Source: Fasciolopsis buskii (lineage: Eukaryota > Platyhelminthes > Trematoda > Plagiorchiida > Fasciolidae). From it: 64,000 bases of DNA. The stretch covers positions 350,239 to 414,238 of the forward strand of contig LUCM01006158.1 in the NCBI GenBank assembly GCA_008360955.1. The letters are read 5' to 3'. Position 1 is the first letter of the stretch; each line of letters opens with the position of its first letter. Both the position numbers and the translations under genes were made by a program. The notes beneath the pieces were generated by a model. That model was not told the origin of the DNA. It was given only the letters and a program-made list of their open reading frames with translations, and did not search any database. Below, one piece after another: positions 53,171 to 64,000 of the stretch.

Positions 53171-56100
53171 TCACTGGTTGCAATCGAAACAAAATGAAGG
53201 GGTTGATTAATGATAACAAATAGGCTATATTTTTCCTCGAGAATTTTGCAACTTTGTTTGTGACACTCTAAGAGCTCAGTTTTTCTTACACATTCCCTCA
53301 GTAGTTTGTGATCAGATGGTCTTAGCATGCTCAGTACACATCGTCGGATAGTAATTTGGGGCACATGGTCCCATTTTCGATTCCATCCCATTTTTTATTT
53401 TCACAGTAAAATAGTATTGGTAATTATGATTCGATTACCTGGCCGAATACAGAAAGATCGTACCCATTAGTCCAAATTGCTAGTCTATCCTGTTCCTCCC
53501 TCTTAATAGAACATATCGTAGTTCACCCGAAAGACAAATTTCATTGACGAACCACCAGTAAGTGTTCCAGAATAAACCTAACTGGTAGATACCTGTTTTC
53601 TTCGAACTGATGATAAACCGTGCAAATGGAAATGGAATAGCTTGGCAGATTCCAAATTGCACCCGCCGACTGGACTCGGTGAGATTCGACACCATTAAAT
53701 GAATGTTACTGGGTGTTATTATTTTTGTCTCGTAGCCATTTGCCTCTGTCTATCGCCCAAGACTAAGTAATTTTGGGCCAGTCGATACAGACGCTTATTG
53801 TTGGTCTGAAAGGACCAAAACATCGGGTTTCATGATCGTCGCATTTCGTTTTTCAGGTCAGACAACTTTCTGGCTCGCGAGTATCATATGATCTCAACTA
53901 AGCAGATAAAAATGGCTGACAGACTATGGAAGATACATTCCAATAAGTAGGTTTGAACTCCAATTTCTGCTCCGGCAACGTTTGATTGTATCACGTGAAG
54001 ATGTAGTTGGCTGTGTGAAGAAGGAAATATTCCTAACTGAAAATGTATTGTACTGTATTTTATTGTATTATATTGTATTGCATTGTATAGACTTTTGCGT
54101 ACAATAAATTATGTCGTATTTCAGTCAAATGTGAAAATTCAGGAAAGCTTTATCAGTCTTAGCATGCCCATGTGTATAAAGAACGTAGATCCATTCAATT
54201 TACAGGTATTTAGCATAAAGACTGTCATATCACCATGGGATTCAGCGTCGGATCGCTACACACGTGTAGATACACAAGCTCTCCTAAGTACACATACGCG
54301 TTCCCTTGCCTTTAGTCCCTTGTGAACATAACTGTGAGCATTACTGACTGGTGCACAGGAGAACCCCTATTATGTCATCTGCTCGCCATCGACCAGTAAA
54401 TGGCAATTTTTAGGCTTTATGTCTGTCTGACCAGCCCGTTTTCTACAACCGGTTTGTAGGTCTGCCTGTCTTTTTGATTGTTTCATCTTATTGGTCATTT
54501 CACTGGCTCACGGCAACCCCCGCTCTCCATCTTTCAATTAGTTCGACTGAGCCCCAGCCTCTTCAATGTGGGTTTCATTTATCTTTCTCTCAGTATCATT
54601 CTGGTTCTCTGGCTGGTTCAGAATCCAATTTGTTTTCTGCCTCTCCCCGTTTGAACTCATTATTGATTCGGTGAATGTCCTTCTTGGTCTTATCTATTTG
54701 CCTTGTTGATCTTGTTCCAACCAGTATTGTCATGATCTTTTACCGCTGTCCAGCAGTTTGGTTGCGCCTGGTTGCAATCTGCCTTTCTCGTTTTATTGTT
54801 TCGGGAACCACTACTTAAGGAGAATTGCTGCTGTTTTATTGGAATTTGTTCTACTGGTCACGGCCAGGTTCGGTCGTATTACGCATATAATTAAGGAAAC
54901 TAGGTTACTGTCGGTTTCACATCTCCCAAAACGTGGGAGCACAATTCGGACTTTTGTCGAAAATATTCGGAATCGGTCAATGGCATATCCCTCTTTTTCG
55001 GTTCCTTGCTAGTGTATGTCTGGTCGCAAACTGTGGGGCAGTGCTTGGATGGCATGAATGTATGTTGATGAAATGGATCAGGTTTCATGCCATTTCGAAT
55101 TAGGTCACGACGAACAAATCGGATGGCACATCAGAATAGTTTTGACATGATTCCGAAACAATGTCAGCCATTTTGTTACAATCCGTTGGCATTGTGGAAA
55201 TTCACTCCTCCGGACCCGTCATAATCACCTGTCTAAATGTTATTGCCCTGTAATCACCTTTTTTGCCTATTTAATTTTCTTCGCGTTTGTCTCCGATCAC
55301 AGTCAACCAAGACTCTTCCTTAAACCAAACATTGTTTTTCTTTTCGTTTCCTACAATCAGCTTTGCACAAAAGTGCAGATCTGTCAGTCTGTCGAAATCC
55401 ACTGATTTGATTCAGACAGTTGATCTTTACTGATCATGACATTCCCATTTTCTTCAAATGACCTTCGTCTATGGGCACTTCGTCTGTAGCCTGTATGCAA
55501 GTCTACTCGATTTACCTTCCGACTGACCTTGAAATATCGGGTTTCTCATATTCTTGACGTGTACTATCCCCACACCCAGTCTGGACTGGTTTGTCCGTTT
55601 CTACCACCCTATGTTCATTTCCGTGTACTTCCGTGCCCTGATTCGCTATGATCTCTGTAACGACCCTTCATTTATGACTGGCTTTCTTGTTCCAGTGCAT
55701 TTGCTTGCTCGATCGGTCCATTTGTCAGGCGTAATAGGCTGTCGTTGGTTGTCTCATTTATTGTTGTCAAATCTTGGGTCCGGATTGCCCACATTCGAGG
55801 TTTGTATACTGGTTATCATGGGGTTGCTTGTTTATTAGTACACGTGGTCTTTGGATATCTCGTCTTTTGGACATAACGGGGTATCGGTTCCCTGTGAGTC
55901 ACTCTAGTGTGGACGACAATCCGCAACAAGTGATATGAAGCGCTCCCAAATATACTCTTGTCCAAGAACAGTTCGCCCTTTTTAAGGCGTAAAAAGCACA
56001 TGAGAACCGTAAATTCGTCGATTGGCTGAATTTCATCGATAGTAATTTGAAATGAATGAAGAATACACGCCACGTAGAAAAACGTTTGTCGTTATCTGGT

Positions 56101-59100
56101 AAACACAGCTCCCCCTCTCCAAAAAAGGGAAAAACATCAGAGCAATTAACCTTCGTTCCTGGATCCAGGCATTTTTGAAAATTTCACCTTTTGTTATACC
56201 AAAGTTCCAGAGTTAACTGGTCTCAGTCCGAGTCATTAGCGGTAGTTTCAGCTGTCTACCCTTATGAAACCGCCATGTGGAAACACCCATTGTCTGTTTC
56301 CACCCAGTTAGTTTGTGCTGTTTATTCATTAGCTGAACTTTTGGTGGTCCGTCGATGTTCGAACACTATTAATTCGGCATTTTTCTCAACCCCAGTTGCT
56401 ATTTGTAAAATTCACTTCCACTTAAGAAGCAATTACTTGATTGAAATCGATTAAAGTTGATTCAATCAAGCAACCTCCTGTGATTTATCCATTAATTCCC
56501 CCTGGCTATTTAATATTTAACCTCCGTTGTTAACCACACTTTATTCGACTGTGCTATAATCACTTTGATTAGCTTCATTTTATTCATTTTGTTTTATACA
56601 TACCGCATTTTCCCCTCCCCACCTCTGGTCACACATTTTCGTTCTGGCACACGATAAGACCAATTCGATTTGGAACGCCAACGTGGCTCATCCACTGTGC
56701 CAAACACTTTGAGAATCGTCTTTTATCTTTTTTCATATCTGGCCGACCCACGTAATGCCTACCAAGCTCATTAGGTTGATCTTCGCACCAGCTTCAATTT
56801 AGCTGATCCGAATTTGTTGAAAATCGAAAAAGTGACTTTTTGACAATTTGCACATGGAGTTACACAAGAGTTTACGAGATCACGCTAGAACCCGGATGTT
56901 TCAAAAATTGACTAGATAGTTTTCCCGTTAACTGCTCCAAGTTTGAAAATTGGAATTTGAGGATAAAAGAAAACAATTTGGGCTTGTATTTCTTATCCCA
57001 CCCAGTTTTTACTATCATTTCGGAAATTTTACATCAATCCAGATGCGTTTTTGTGGCAGTACTGGGGGCCCATGTTGTACGGGAAGGAAAATTCACGTAT
57101 TTATTACACATTCACAAATCGATGCCACTAGCAAAAGACGAATCAGCCATCACACGTGTAGATGTTTTTCATTCAATGCATGAGAAATGTCTTTGGAGAA
57201 AATGAAAAGTTGAAAAATACAATTTAGACCCACTCGTTTTCAATTCTCCAAATGCACGCGTATGGTCGTTTCACTTACAGATGGTATGAGTTGTGTTTGC
57301 AACCTACTCTTCGTTCCCTAACAGCGTTCATCTCAGGATAGAAATCTACTGACAACCGTTTCATCCCACTAGGTACGACTCACCCGGCCCTTGTAAGCCA
57401 TCGGTCACAGTTTGATGACTGCGCATTATCCTTTTCCTTAAAGCCTTGTGCGATTCGAAGTATCGCGCGACAAAACAAAGCACTACTCCCTGACACCATC
57501 TGTGAGTGCGAACCTACGTGCTGTCAGCGTTGGAAGATTTTGTCAAAAGAGTCACGCACGAAACTCAGTTATCATGACCTGTTGTCCTCGTCGACTGAGG
57601 TCGGTCGCATCTTTTGACGGAGCTTACCTATCCACACCAACCTCGCTATTGACAATGAACTGTCATTTTCGAGTAAGTGCAACTGCTTTTCACACTTGAT
57701 TCCGTTTAGGCAAGTTTTAGCATTATCAATTCTGCGTGTGAACTCCAAGTTGGTGAGCTGGACGCGACAAATTTTTTCCCATTAACGTGTTTCTTCGCAT
57801 CTCACATACCTTAACTTGGAACTTTAATGACGTGAAAATTCATCAGTTAGTAAAAGGAGACCAAATGAAAAAATAGGCTTCACAAAACCTTATCATTAGT
57901 TTCGCAACTAATAATCCGACTTACAACTGGTAGACATAATCCACTTTCCTGAACACACCCGCGTCCGTAAGGGTAAGCAGACACAACGGAAACCACCACA
58001 AGCCTGTAGTAGTCCACATTTGTCGTGCTTCACAACCACAGTCTTTAGAAAAAAAACGAGCTTAAATTGAGGCATTTATACGCTTGTATTAGTGGAACTA
58101 AACGCGAATCAACTTGAAATTTCTTGAATGATTTAATGATATACGGGTACTGTCCACATGGTGGATAAGATGAACACTTCAAGGTTGGTACCTACCTATT
58201 TGTTTGTTTAATTGTACCTACGAGGGTGGTAGCAGCCAGCTGATAGTACACTCCACAAGCAGGTTCTCATAAATCGTGGCCAAATGTTCCCGAATTCTCC
58301 ACCCTTCTCTGCTTTGTGAGATCCTAATTATAGTTCGAATTTCACACCGATTTTCCTCAGGAATTAACTTTGTCCGTTGGGGTTAATAACAATCTATTTA
58401 TTCGGCTACTTGATTGATTTAAGCATAGTAGGGTTTTGCAAAAAGGCTCTTTTCCAGTCGTGTACACTACTATATGATATCAACTGTGACTAATGCCAAC
58501 TGGGACTTTGAAATGATGTGATGGTTTGGGTTGAATCCGGCGAGAATGAAAAGATTGTTCATCCAAGATCCAAATTTGACTGTGGATCGAAATAAATCAG
58601 TGTAATTAGGCAAACTGTTCTTCCTTGGGTAGGTAGAGGTTGAACCAGTGAGTTCTTGTTTATTGAACGCAATGTTCACCAACTTTATGATTATTTTGGT
58701 GAGTTTAGCTACACTATTCTACGTCCCAATGTTTGTCCCTAGCATTTCAGTTATTATCAACGCTACTTATCTTTCATTTCTTGATCCCGTTGACTGGGCC
58801 ATTCTTATCGTAATCTGAATGCCAGAATTCAATTTGTTCGTGCAGTCCATGGGCAAACTGTATTTCCTCCGCCTTGCATATGTGATCCAAGCTTCATTTG
58901 CCTTCGGCATCCACTCATAACTCCCCTACAACGTGAACAAAAATTACCCGCTGATCTTAACAGCTGCCATCAACTGGGCATTTGTCATTCACTCCTCGCG
59001 ATTCCCTCCGATATTCAATAAAATCCACTTATTGCACTAAATTTGCATTTGTCCACATTTTATTGCCCCGTGCAGATGCCACCTTACTCCCCTCGAGTGA

Positions 59101-62100
59101 CATAGTCTGTTTCTCTCTCCTTTTCCGCCCAGTGATAATAACTTCTTTCATAGCCCGATTACCTGCCGTTTTCCGTGTCGCTGCATGTCCGGGATCTCCT
59201 TTTTCACGGTCCTTCACTTCGCAATTTGTCACTCTTACTTGATTGTCATGATCCCCTGAAAACCGTTTCACTTCGCATCCTTATTATGCTCGATAATGCG
59301 CATACACACTCATGGCACCATAGCTGACACTCTCACCGTCCCAGAAGTGCTACTCTCTTCTGATTGGTCTATCTTCGTTAGTAAATCTAGCAGCTTTTGA
59401 AGCTTAATGCGATTTATCTTTGACCCGTCGAAGCATCCACTTCTATGATGTTCGTAGAGCCATCCATTGTGCATTGCTGCTTGCTGGGCCCGCATTCGTT
59501 CATGATTTTATCGTATGCCGATGCCCTTGATTAGATTTGCTTACCTAATAGTACACTTTGTTTTACCCACACTGCCTTCTCCGGTAGAAAATCCATGGTA
59601 CATAATCAGCGCGTCACTCCATAACTGGCGGCTGTCCATTATACAGTACATGTGGACATATTACGGGGGTTTGCATAAAGGAAAATCTTCGTCTTTATTC
59701 TCAGTGGTATGTTTCGCATACGTATGGATGAACGAAATTTCCCGGAAGCACACGACTGATTTGGCGATTATTGCCGCTCTTCAGGTATACGTACCCGGTA
59801 CTCTCCTGTACAGTCAGCCCTATACTAGTACGCTCCTTTCTTTGTTATTTTCTGACTAGAATCTTATCTGAATGGTTAAGAGCGTGAATGGATGACAGGT
59901 GGAGCTGAGAATGACGTGGTGATTCGTCGGAGGACTTCCATCGTTCATGCAAGGCTAAGCCTCAGAAAGGGGGCACAAAGCCAAAAAGTATTGGTTTTTC
60001 TTCTCATTAGTAAGTTTCGCATACGGATGGGTTATTGAATGGACTTATCATCCATTCACGCTCCTAACGATTCAAATGAGATTGTAGAACATCCTCGCCT
60101 CCTGCAAATGAACGGACCCAACGCTTGGGAACCGTTGGGCTTTTTTGGGGCTTCGTAGGTTAGACGGAACGCTTCCGTCATATTTATTCTATGTTCTGAC
60201 TTAACAAAATGAGAACAGCCAGGACTAATAAGTGCTTTGACTGCTGCATCATTCAAAAAGGCTAACTGTTTCTCACGGACGCATTCGAATCTGGTCCATT
60301 TTAGGTAACTACTGTCCAGTCGCATGACCAATGAAATCAGTATAGCTGCTCTTGGATCGTTTGAAGCTGAAATCACTAGAATTAATTAACTGAAGCGTCA
60401 CTGCTTAGGCAACATGTGACAAATAAACCGAAGCTATTAAAGAGCAGAAATCCACGGTCTTTCTTCTACAGGCGATTATATCTGTCCTCTCTTATGGCCA
60501 GAAGGGGTAAGAAGCTAGACGTGGTGTTGATTAAAGGCAGAAGGCCGTGGAAAACACGATCAGTCGGAAATTCTAAAGCTAATCCGGCAGTCACTGTGCA
60601 TTTGTAATGGTCTCAACTGAATAACAATTACTTGTCTCGCCTCTTGACTGGAACGTGCTAACCTGGATGAGGACCGAAATTTACTGCACTGTCAGGAGGA
60701 GAATGTTAGTTCATTATCGTGTGTATTATACACCAAAAAGCTTTCTCCGGGCCTGTCAACTAGGTTGCCGGTTCTGCGACAACTTGAATGTGTCCCCTTT
60801 CAAGATTGTCATGTAGTGGCGATCAATGGTCACAGTTTCCATACTCTATTTCCGGTATTCTTTTGTGGAATTTTTTTGCACTATTCCTACACATTCCTCG
60901 TGCTTGATTTTTACGATGACGACATAAAGAATTGGCCAAAGTTACTTGCACAGAGAACGCGAAATGTTCCTAACCAGAATAACAAACATTGGATCGTTAT
61001 ATGGTGGCTTCATTTCTGCAATCTCCAAGCGTGATATGTGCGTTCATGTGAAGGAAAATGACAAATCAGCATGTTTATGAAATTCACATCAGATAGGGTT
61101 CGTTTCATGCCTCGGTTTGCAGAGACTCGGCCTGGTGCCGGAGTTTCTCCGAACAGTTGTGACTTACGCGATTTGCCCACATGGTGATGGAATAATTTCG
61201 GAAATCGCACTCATTGTTAACGAACCAGACCAATGCGAAAACTGGCTATGTAACCAACAACTATTTGACTTAAAATATCCAATAACATAATTAATAATCG
61301 TTCAGTGCTATACAGAAATTCCCAGTTGCTATCGCTAAGCAGACGAAGCTGACATTGCCTGAAGACGAATGGGAAAATCCAATAAATATCACTGGTAAGA
61401 CATGAGTGAAACGGGTAAAAGAAGAGAGAAGAATCATAAGCAACGGACTTTAATATGGTACATTCGAATCAACGGATGTTTAGATTCTCATGACTAGAAC
61501 GAATAAGAATAACGTAGTTCTTTGAACTCCAGAAAAAAGAGTATCTGTGAAACGGGGTAAACCTTAGGTCTCGCGCGCCAAATGGACCCAATGGAACCTT
61601 TGCAAAGCTTTGGTTCACTGAACACGGGGTAAATGTGCTGATCTTCTATCAAAAGCAAAAATTACTCGCATTATCACTATAATTAATCACCTTTCGTTTT
61701 TATTATTTTTGTTGTACAATCTAACTGGACAATGAAGATAGGTTAGTCTGCTTTTATTCCGTTTTGGCAATAGACATTTTATTGGCAAAACGATAGTCAT
61801 TATCTTTCATATGAACTTAATATTTCACGCCTCACTGACCTACCATTGGACCATCATTTTAAACAATTCTCATTCTACTTGGTTGCTTCTTGTCACATTT
61901 TTTGTTGAAGAGAACGCTGTGAAACAGCTCACAACTGTCCATTGATTGCACAATCGTTTTTATTTCACATTTGCATAAATGGATATTGGTAACTGACAGC
62001 TGGTTGGAAGAACTAAAGCACTGGACCGTAATGCACTGACAATAAATTAAAGTGAACTTGTTCACGTGCTGTGGTGCAGAGGTTGCCAGATTTCCACCGA

Positions 62101-62295
62101 AAACCCCATAGTTCACAATAATTCGAGCATTTCTATTTTATTCACATTGTTCAGGTTTGTACTTATGGGAGACTGACGACTGACTTAGGTCACGCACAAC
62201 AAACCGATAAATTTATTTTGACTCGGACGTTGACCGACTGATTGAAATCGAACTGTATGATCTAACTTTGTCAAACTCCCTTACCGGTCCACTAC
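53171..62295. other. 9.1 kb without recognisable genes or elements, except one short repeat
   Basis: I read both strands and found no family motif. Frames of 100-114 codons at 59515-59859 (+) and 60056-60376 (-), and a pair at 56950-57205 (+), have no splice or family support. A 27-base segment at 60056-60082 resembles 21526-21552, just before the LINE-B relic there, and may be a repeat shard. The region is probably intergenic or a long intron. Confidence 0.35.
54044..54089. repeat. degenerate (TATTG)n tandem repeat
   Basis: About nine units of gtatt/ttgta type with substitutions. Confidence 0.85.
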
Positions 62296-62315
62296 CACAC
62301 ACACACACACACACA
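62296..62315. repeat. (CA)10 microsatellite
   Basis: Twenty bases of perfect CA repeats before aaaataag. Confidence 0.96.
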
Positions 62316-62583
62316 AAATAAGAAAATTCATTTTGAGAATCGTTTTTGTAAGTACAAATAGGGAAATTTTATTGATAAACGAGCACTTAGAACGCAAAGA
62401 CAGTTCGATTCTGCAATCCTAATTAAATTAACCGTGACGATTGCGTTAACCATTCTAATTTTTCTGTTCTGATGAATAACGCGTTTCGCATTGAATGCCT
62501 AAAATTTATATTGACTGGGAATTTATAAAATCATTTTATAAATACCGACTGTCTGAATCAGCTCTCAGTATTATTGCCGAAAT

Positions 62584-62765
62584 TGGCCGGTGGTGGCCAA
62601 AAGGATAAGGCGTTTGAAAGTAAAGGTTGCAGGTTCCAATCCTCCCACCGCCGGTCAACTTCCCCCACTTGACAGCCCTCTGCTGGCCGCGGCCCCTTTT
62701 CTGATAATTGATATATATTGTTGTTTCATTAATAAAAGGAAAGTAAAAGATAAAAGATAAAAGAG
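62584..62765 (+). mobile_element. SINE-A copy, tRNA-derived, with full tail
   Basis: A box tggccaaaagg (62594-62604), B-box-like ggttccaatcc (62632-62642), body cgccggtcaacttccccc, ttgacagccctctgctgg, ccgcggcccctttt and tgataattgatata, and tail attaataaaaggaaagtaaa followed by two agataaa units. The complete tail makes it the best copy for defining the 3' end. Confidence 0.88.
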
Positions 62766-63439
62766 TGAAAGATAGTTCCCTGAGTACCAATAATTTAAAT
62801 GATTTCACTCCCGTCCTATGCGCATGACCTGAATGCTAATATGTTTCGGCGATCACTGTGCAACTCTCGAGTACCAAGTCATCGAAACCAATTGCCAATC
62901 CAAATAAATCGAGAATAACGCGCTGTCATTCATATCTATCTGCCTTCGTACAGTTTAGCCGTTCCTTGAATATTACCAGGCCATAATGCGCCAGAATGCA
63001 TTGATGCTTCTCCGCCAGTGTATATGGTACAGGAAAAAGATCTGTCTTGGCTTTTATACATGAAGCGTAAGAACATAAGTGACTAATCATCGGTCGGTGA
63101 CTGCTGTGACCAAGTGATGAATGGGTTGCACCCTAGTCGAGCTAGATCCATTACAGTAATTGGTCTGAAATTAAACTACTATTTTCCCAAATGCGATTCT
63201 TCGTGGATCTTGAAGTGATACGAACACGATAGTTTGAAGTAGTATGATATCAATTATGAATTTCTAAATAATTCGTCATTCGGTGTCACCATCGAACTTC
63301 CCTTTGGAAATCCTGGATACATACTTGCAGAAAAAAATGGCATCACAATTTACGAGCGGTTCTTTTCGAAAAAAAGAACACCTAACAGGCGACTGGAAAG
63401 TGAAAAGTTATAACACTAATGCCCATATGGATCCAATGG
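62766..63439. other. no recognisable feature
   Basis: Nothing assigned; the upstream part of the Tc1-like element may be decayed into 63230-63439. Confidence 0.3.
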
Positions 63440-63760
63440 CACAAGCACGACAATGAAAACGAACCTTTTTCAGAGATTGGGTGACAAGAAAAATGGACCT
63501 CAGAAAAGAAGTCCAGGTAGTTGTAGGAAGCACTTGATTAAGCCATTATTATCCCAAGACGACAATACTCGTCTCCATCGAGTGAGAATCGTTGTGAAAA
63601 CATTTGCGTTTAAATTGACTTCTTTTCCGTCAAGGTCCTGTGATTGGAACTGGACTGAAAATATTTGGAGCTGTTTGCAATGGGAGGTTATACTGTTGGT
63701 GTAGTTATCCAAAGTTCCGTGTTTGAAAATGCCCTGAAAAACTCCTAGAGCGAAATCCCG
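63440..63760 (+). mobile_element. Tc1-like transposase fragment
   Basis: The 83-codon frame at 63453-63704 contains 'LLSQDDNTRLHRVRIVVKTF' and 'FPSRSCDWNWTENIWS'. These match the catalytic half of Tc1/mariner-superfamily transposases: Q-x-DN ... H ... and S-P-D-(L)-N-P-(I)-ENIW, with the second Asp and the Glu of the DDE triad. I count 31 residues between them against 34 in Tc1, and the SPDLNP block is altered, so the copy is decayed. The first Asp, the DNA-binding domain and the terminal inverted repeats were not found. Confidence 0.8.
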
Positions 63761-64000
63761 GCTACATATGACACTCGAGTGATATGCATCACGTCAGTAA
63801 GTTTCAAGGTTCTTACTACCGCCTGCGACAGAAACCCGACGTATTACCTTATGCATCAATGATCTAACTGTGGTAAGTCATTATCTGCATATCATTTCGC
63901 TGCAATTCACGTGATCATAATGGAGGTAGAGTCAATTGCACTCGAGGGGGAAATCCACCAGTTTAGGGCGACTGTATTTTTTCTGGCATACTGCTTACAG
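63761..64000. other. no recognisable feature at window end
   Basis: No motif or repeat recognised; the right inverted repeat of the Tc1-like element would be expected here but was not seen. Confidence 0.3.

Noticed and set aside
60056..60376. 106-codon minus-strand gene
   Set aside because: No motif or splice context; part of the other strand resembles sequence next to a LINE-B relic.
62590..62660. tRNA gene
   Set aside because: SINE-A head; the B box is altered and the SINE body follows directly.
1..64000. CRISPR arrays, rRNA genes, bacterial operons
   Set aside because: No regularly spaced repeats, no rRNA-like conserved blocks and no ribosome-binding-site gene organisation were seen on either strand.

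Overview
The window looks like eukaryotic, most likely flatworm (digenean trematode), genomic DNA. Evidence: it is AT-rich, has no bacterial-style long genes, carries coding exons with GT..AG borders separated by introns from about 60 bp to several kb, and is full of decayed retroelements (a LINE type with an APE-like endonuclease and the C-terminal 'RLRWLGHVLRM' signature, Ty3/gypsy, tRNA-derived SINEs, a Tc1-like transposase). The phylum is an inference from this repeat mix; the species cannot be read from the sequence.

Layout. 0.4-7.2 kb: LINE relics (one head-to-head pair) and one unassigned exon. 9.9-22 kb: a dense mobile-element zone. It has a Ty3/gypsy pol relic split by a second LINE type, which itself holds a SINE fragment and a solo LTR with a perfect 5-bp target duplication; two nearly identical 433-bp mobile elements 6.9 kb apart; and a LINE with a readable reverse transcriptase. 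20.5-21.1 kb (minus): a possible small gene with a 60-bp intron. 24.9-38.6 kb (plus): a candidate gene whose exons (24882, 27695, 29919, 30161, 31166, 37811) all join in phase; two of its exons are diverged tandem duplicates. A long minus-strand LINE with endonuclease and reverse transcriptase (32.6-35.7 kb) lies in its last intron. 39.0-40.1 kb: LINE endonuclease relic. 42.2-45.0 kb (minus): three phase-matched exons encode the core and C-terminus of an EndoU/XendoU-type ribonuclease, the only gene recognised by family. 47-53.2 kb: SINEs, several candidate exons, and a LINE 3' end. 53.2-62.3 kb: little that can be recognised. 62.6-63.8 kb: a SINE and a Tc1-like transposase fragment.

The observations most worth following are the 433-bp element (99% identical copies, each with its own target duplication, no recognised coding or terminal structure), the duplicated phase-matched exons at 30.2 and 31.2 kb, and the nested insertion stack at 12.9-17.0 kb. 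Exon calls were made by eye from open frame, splice sites and phase; no database or transcript search was possible.
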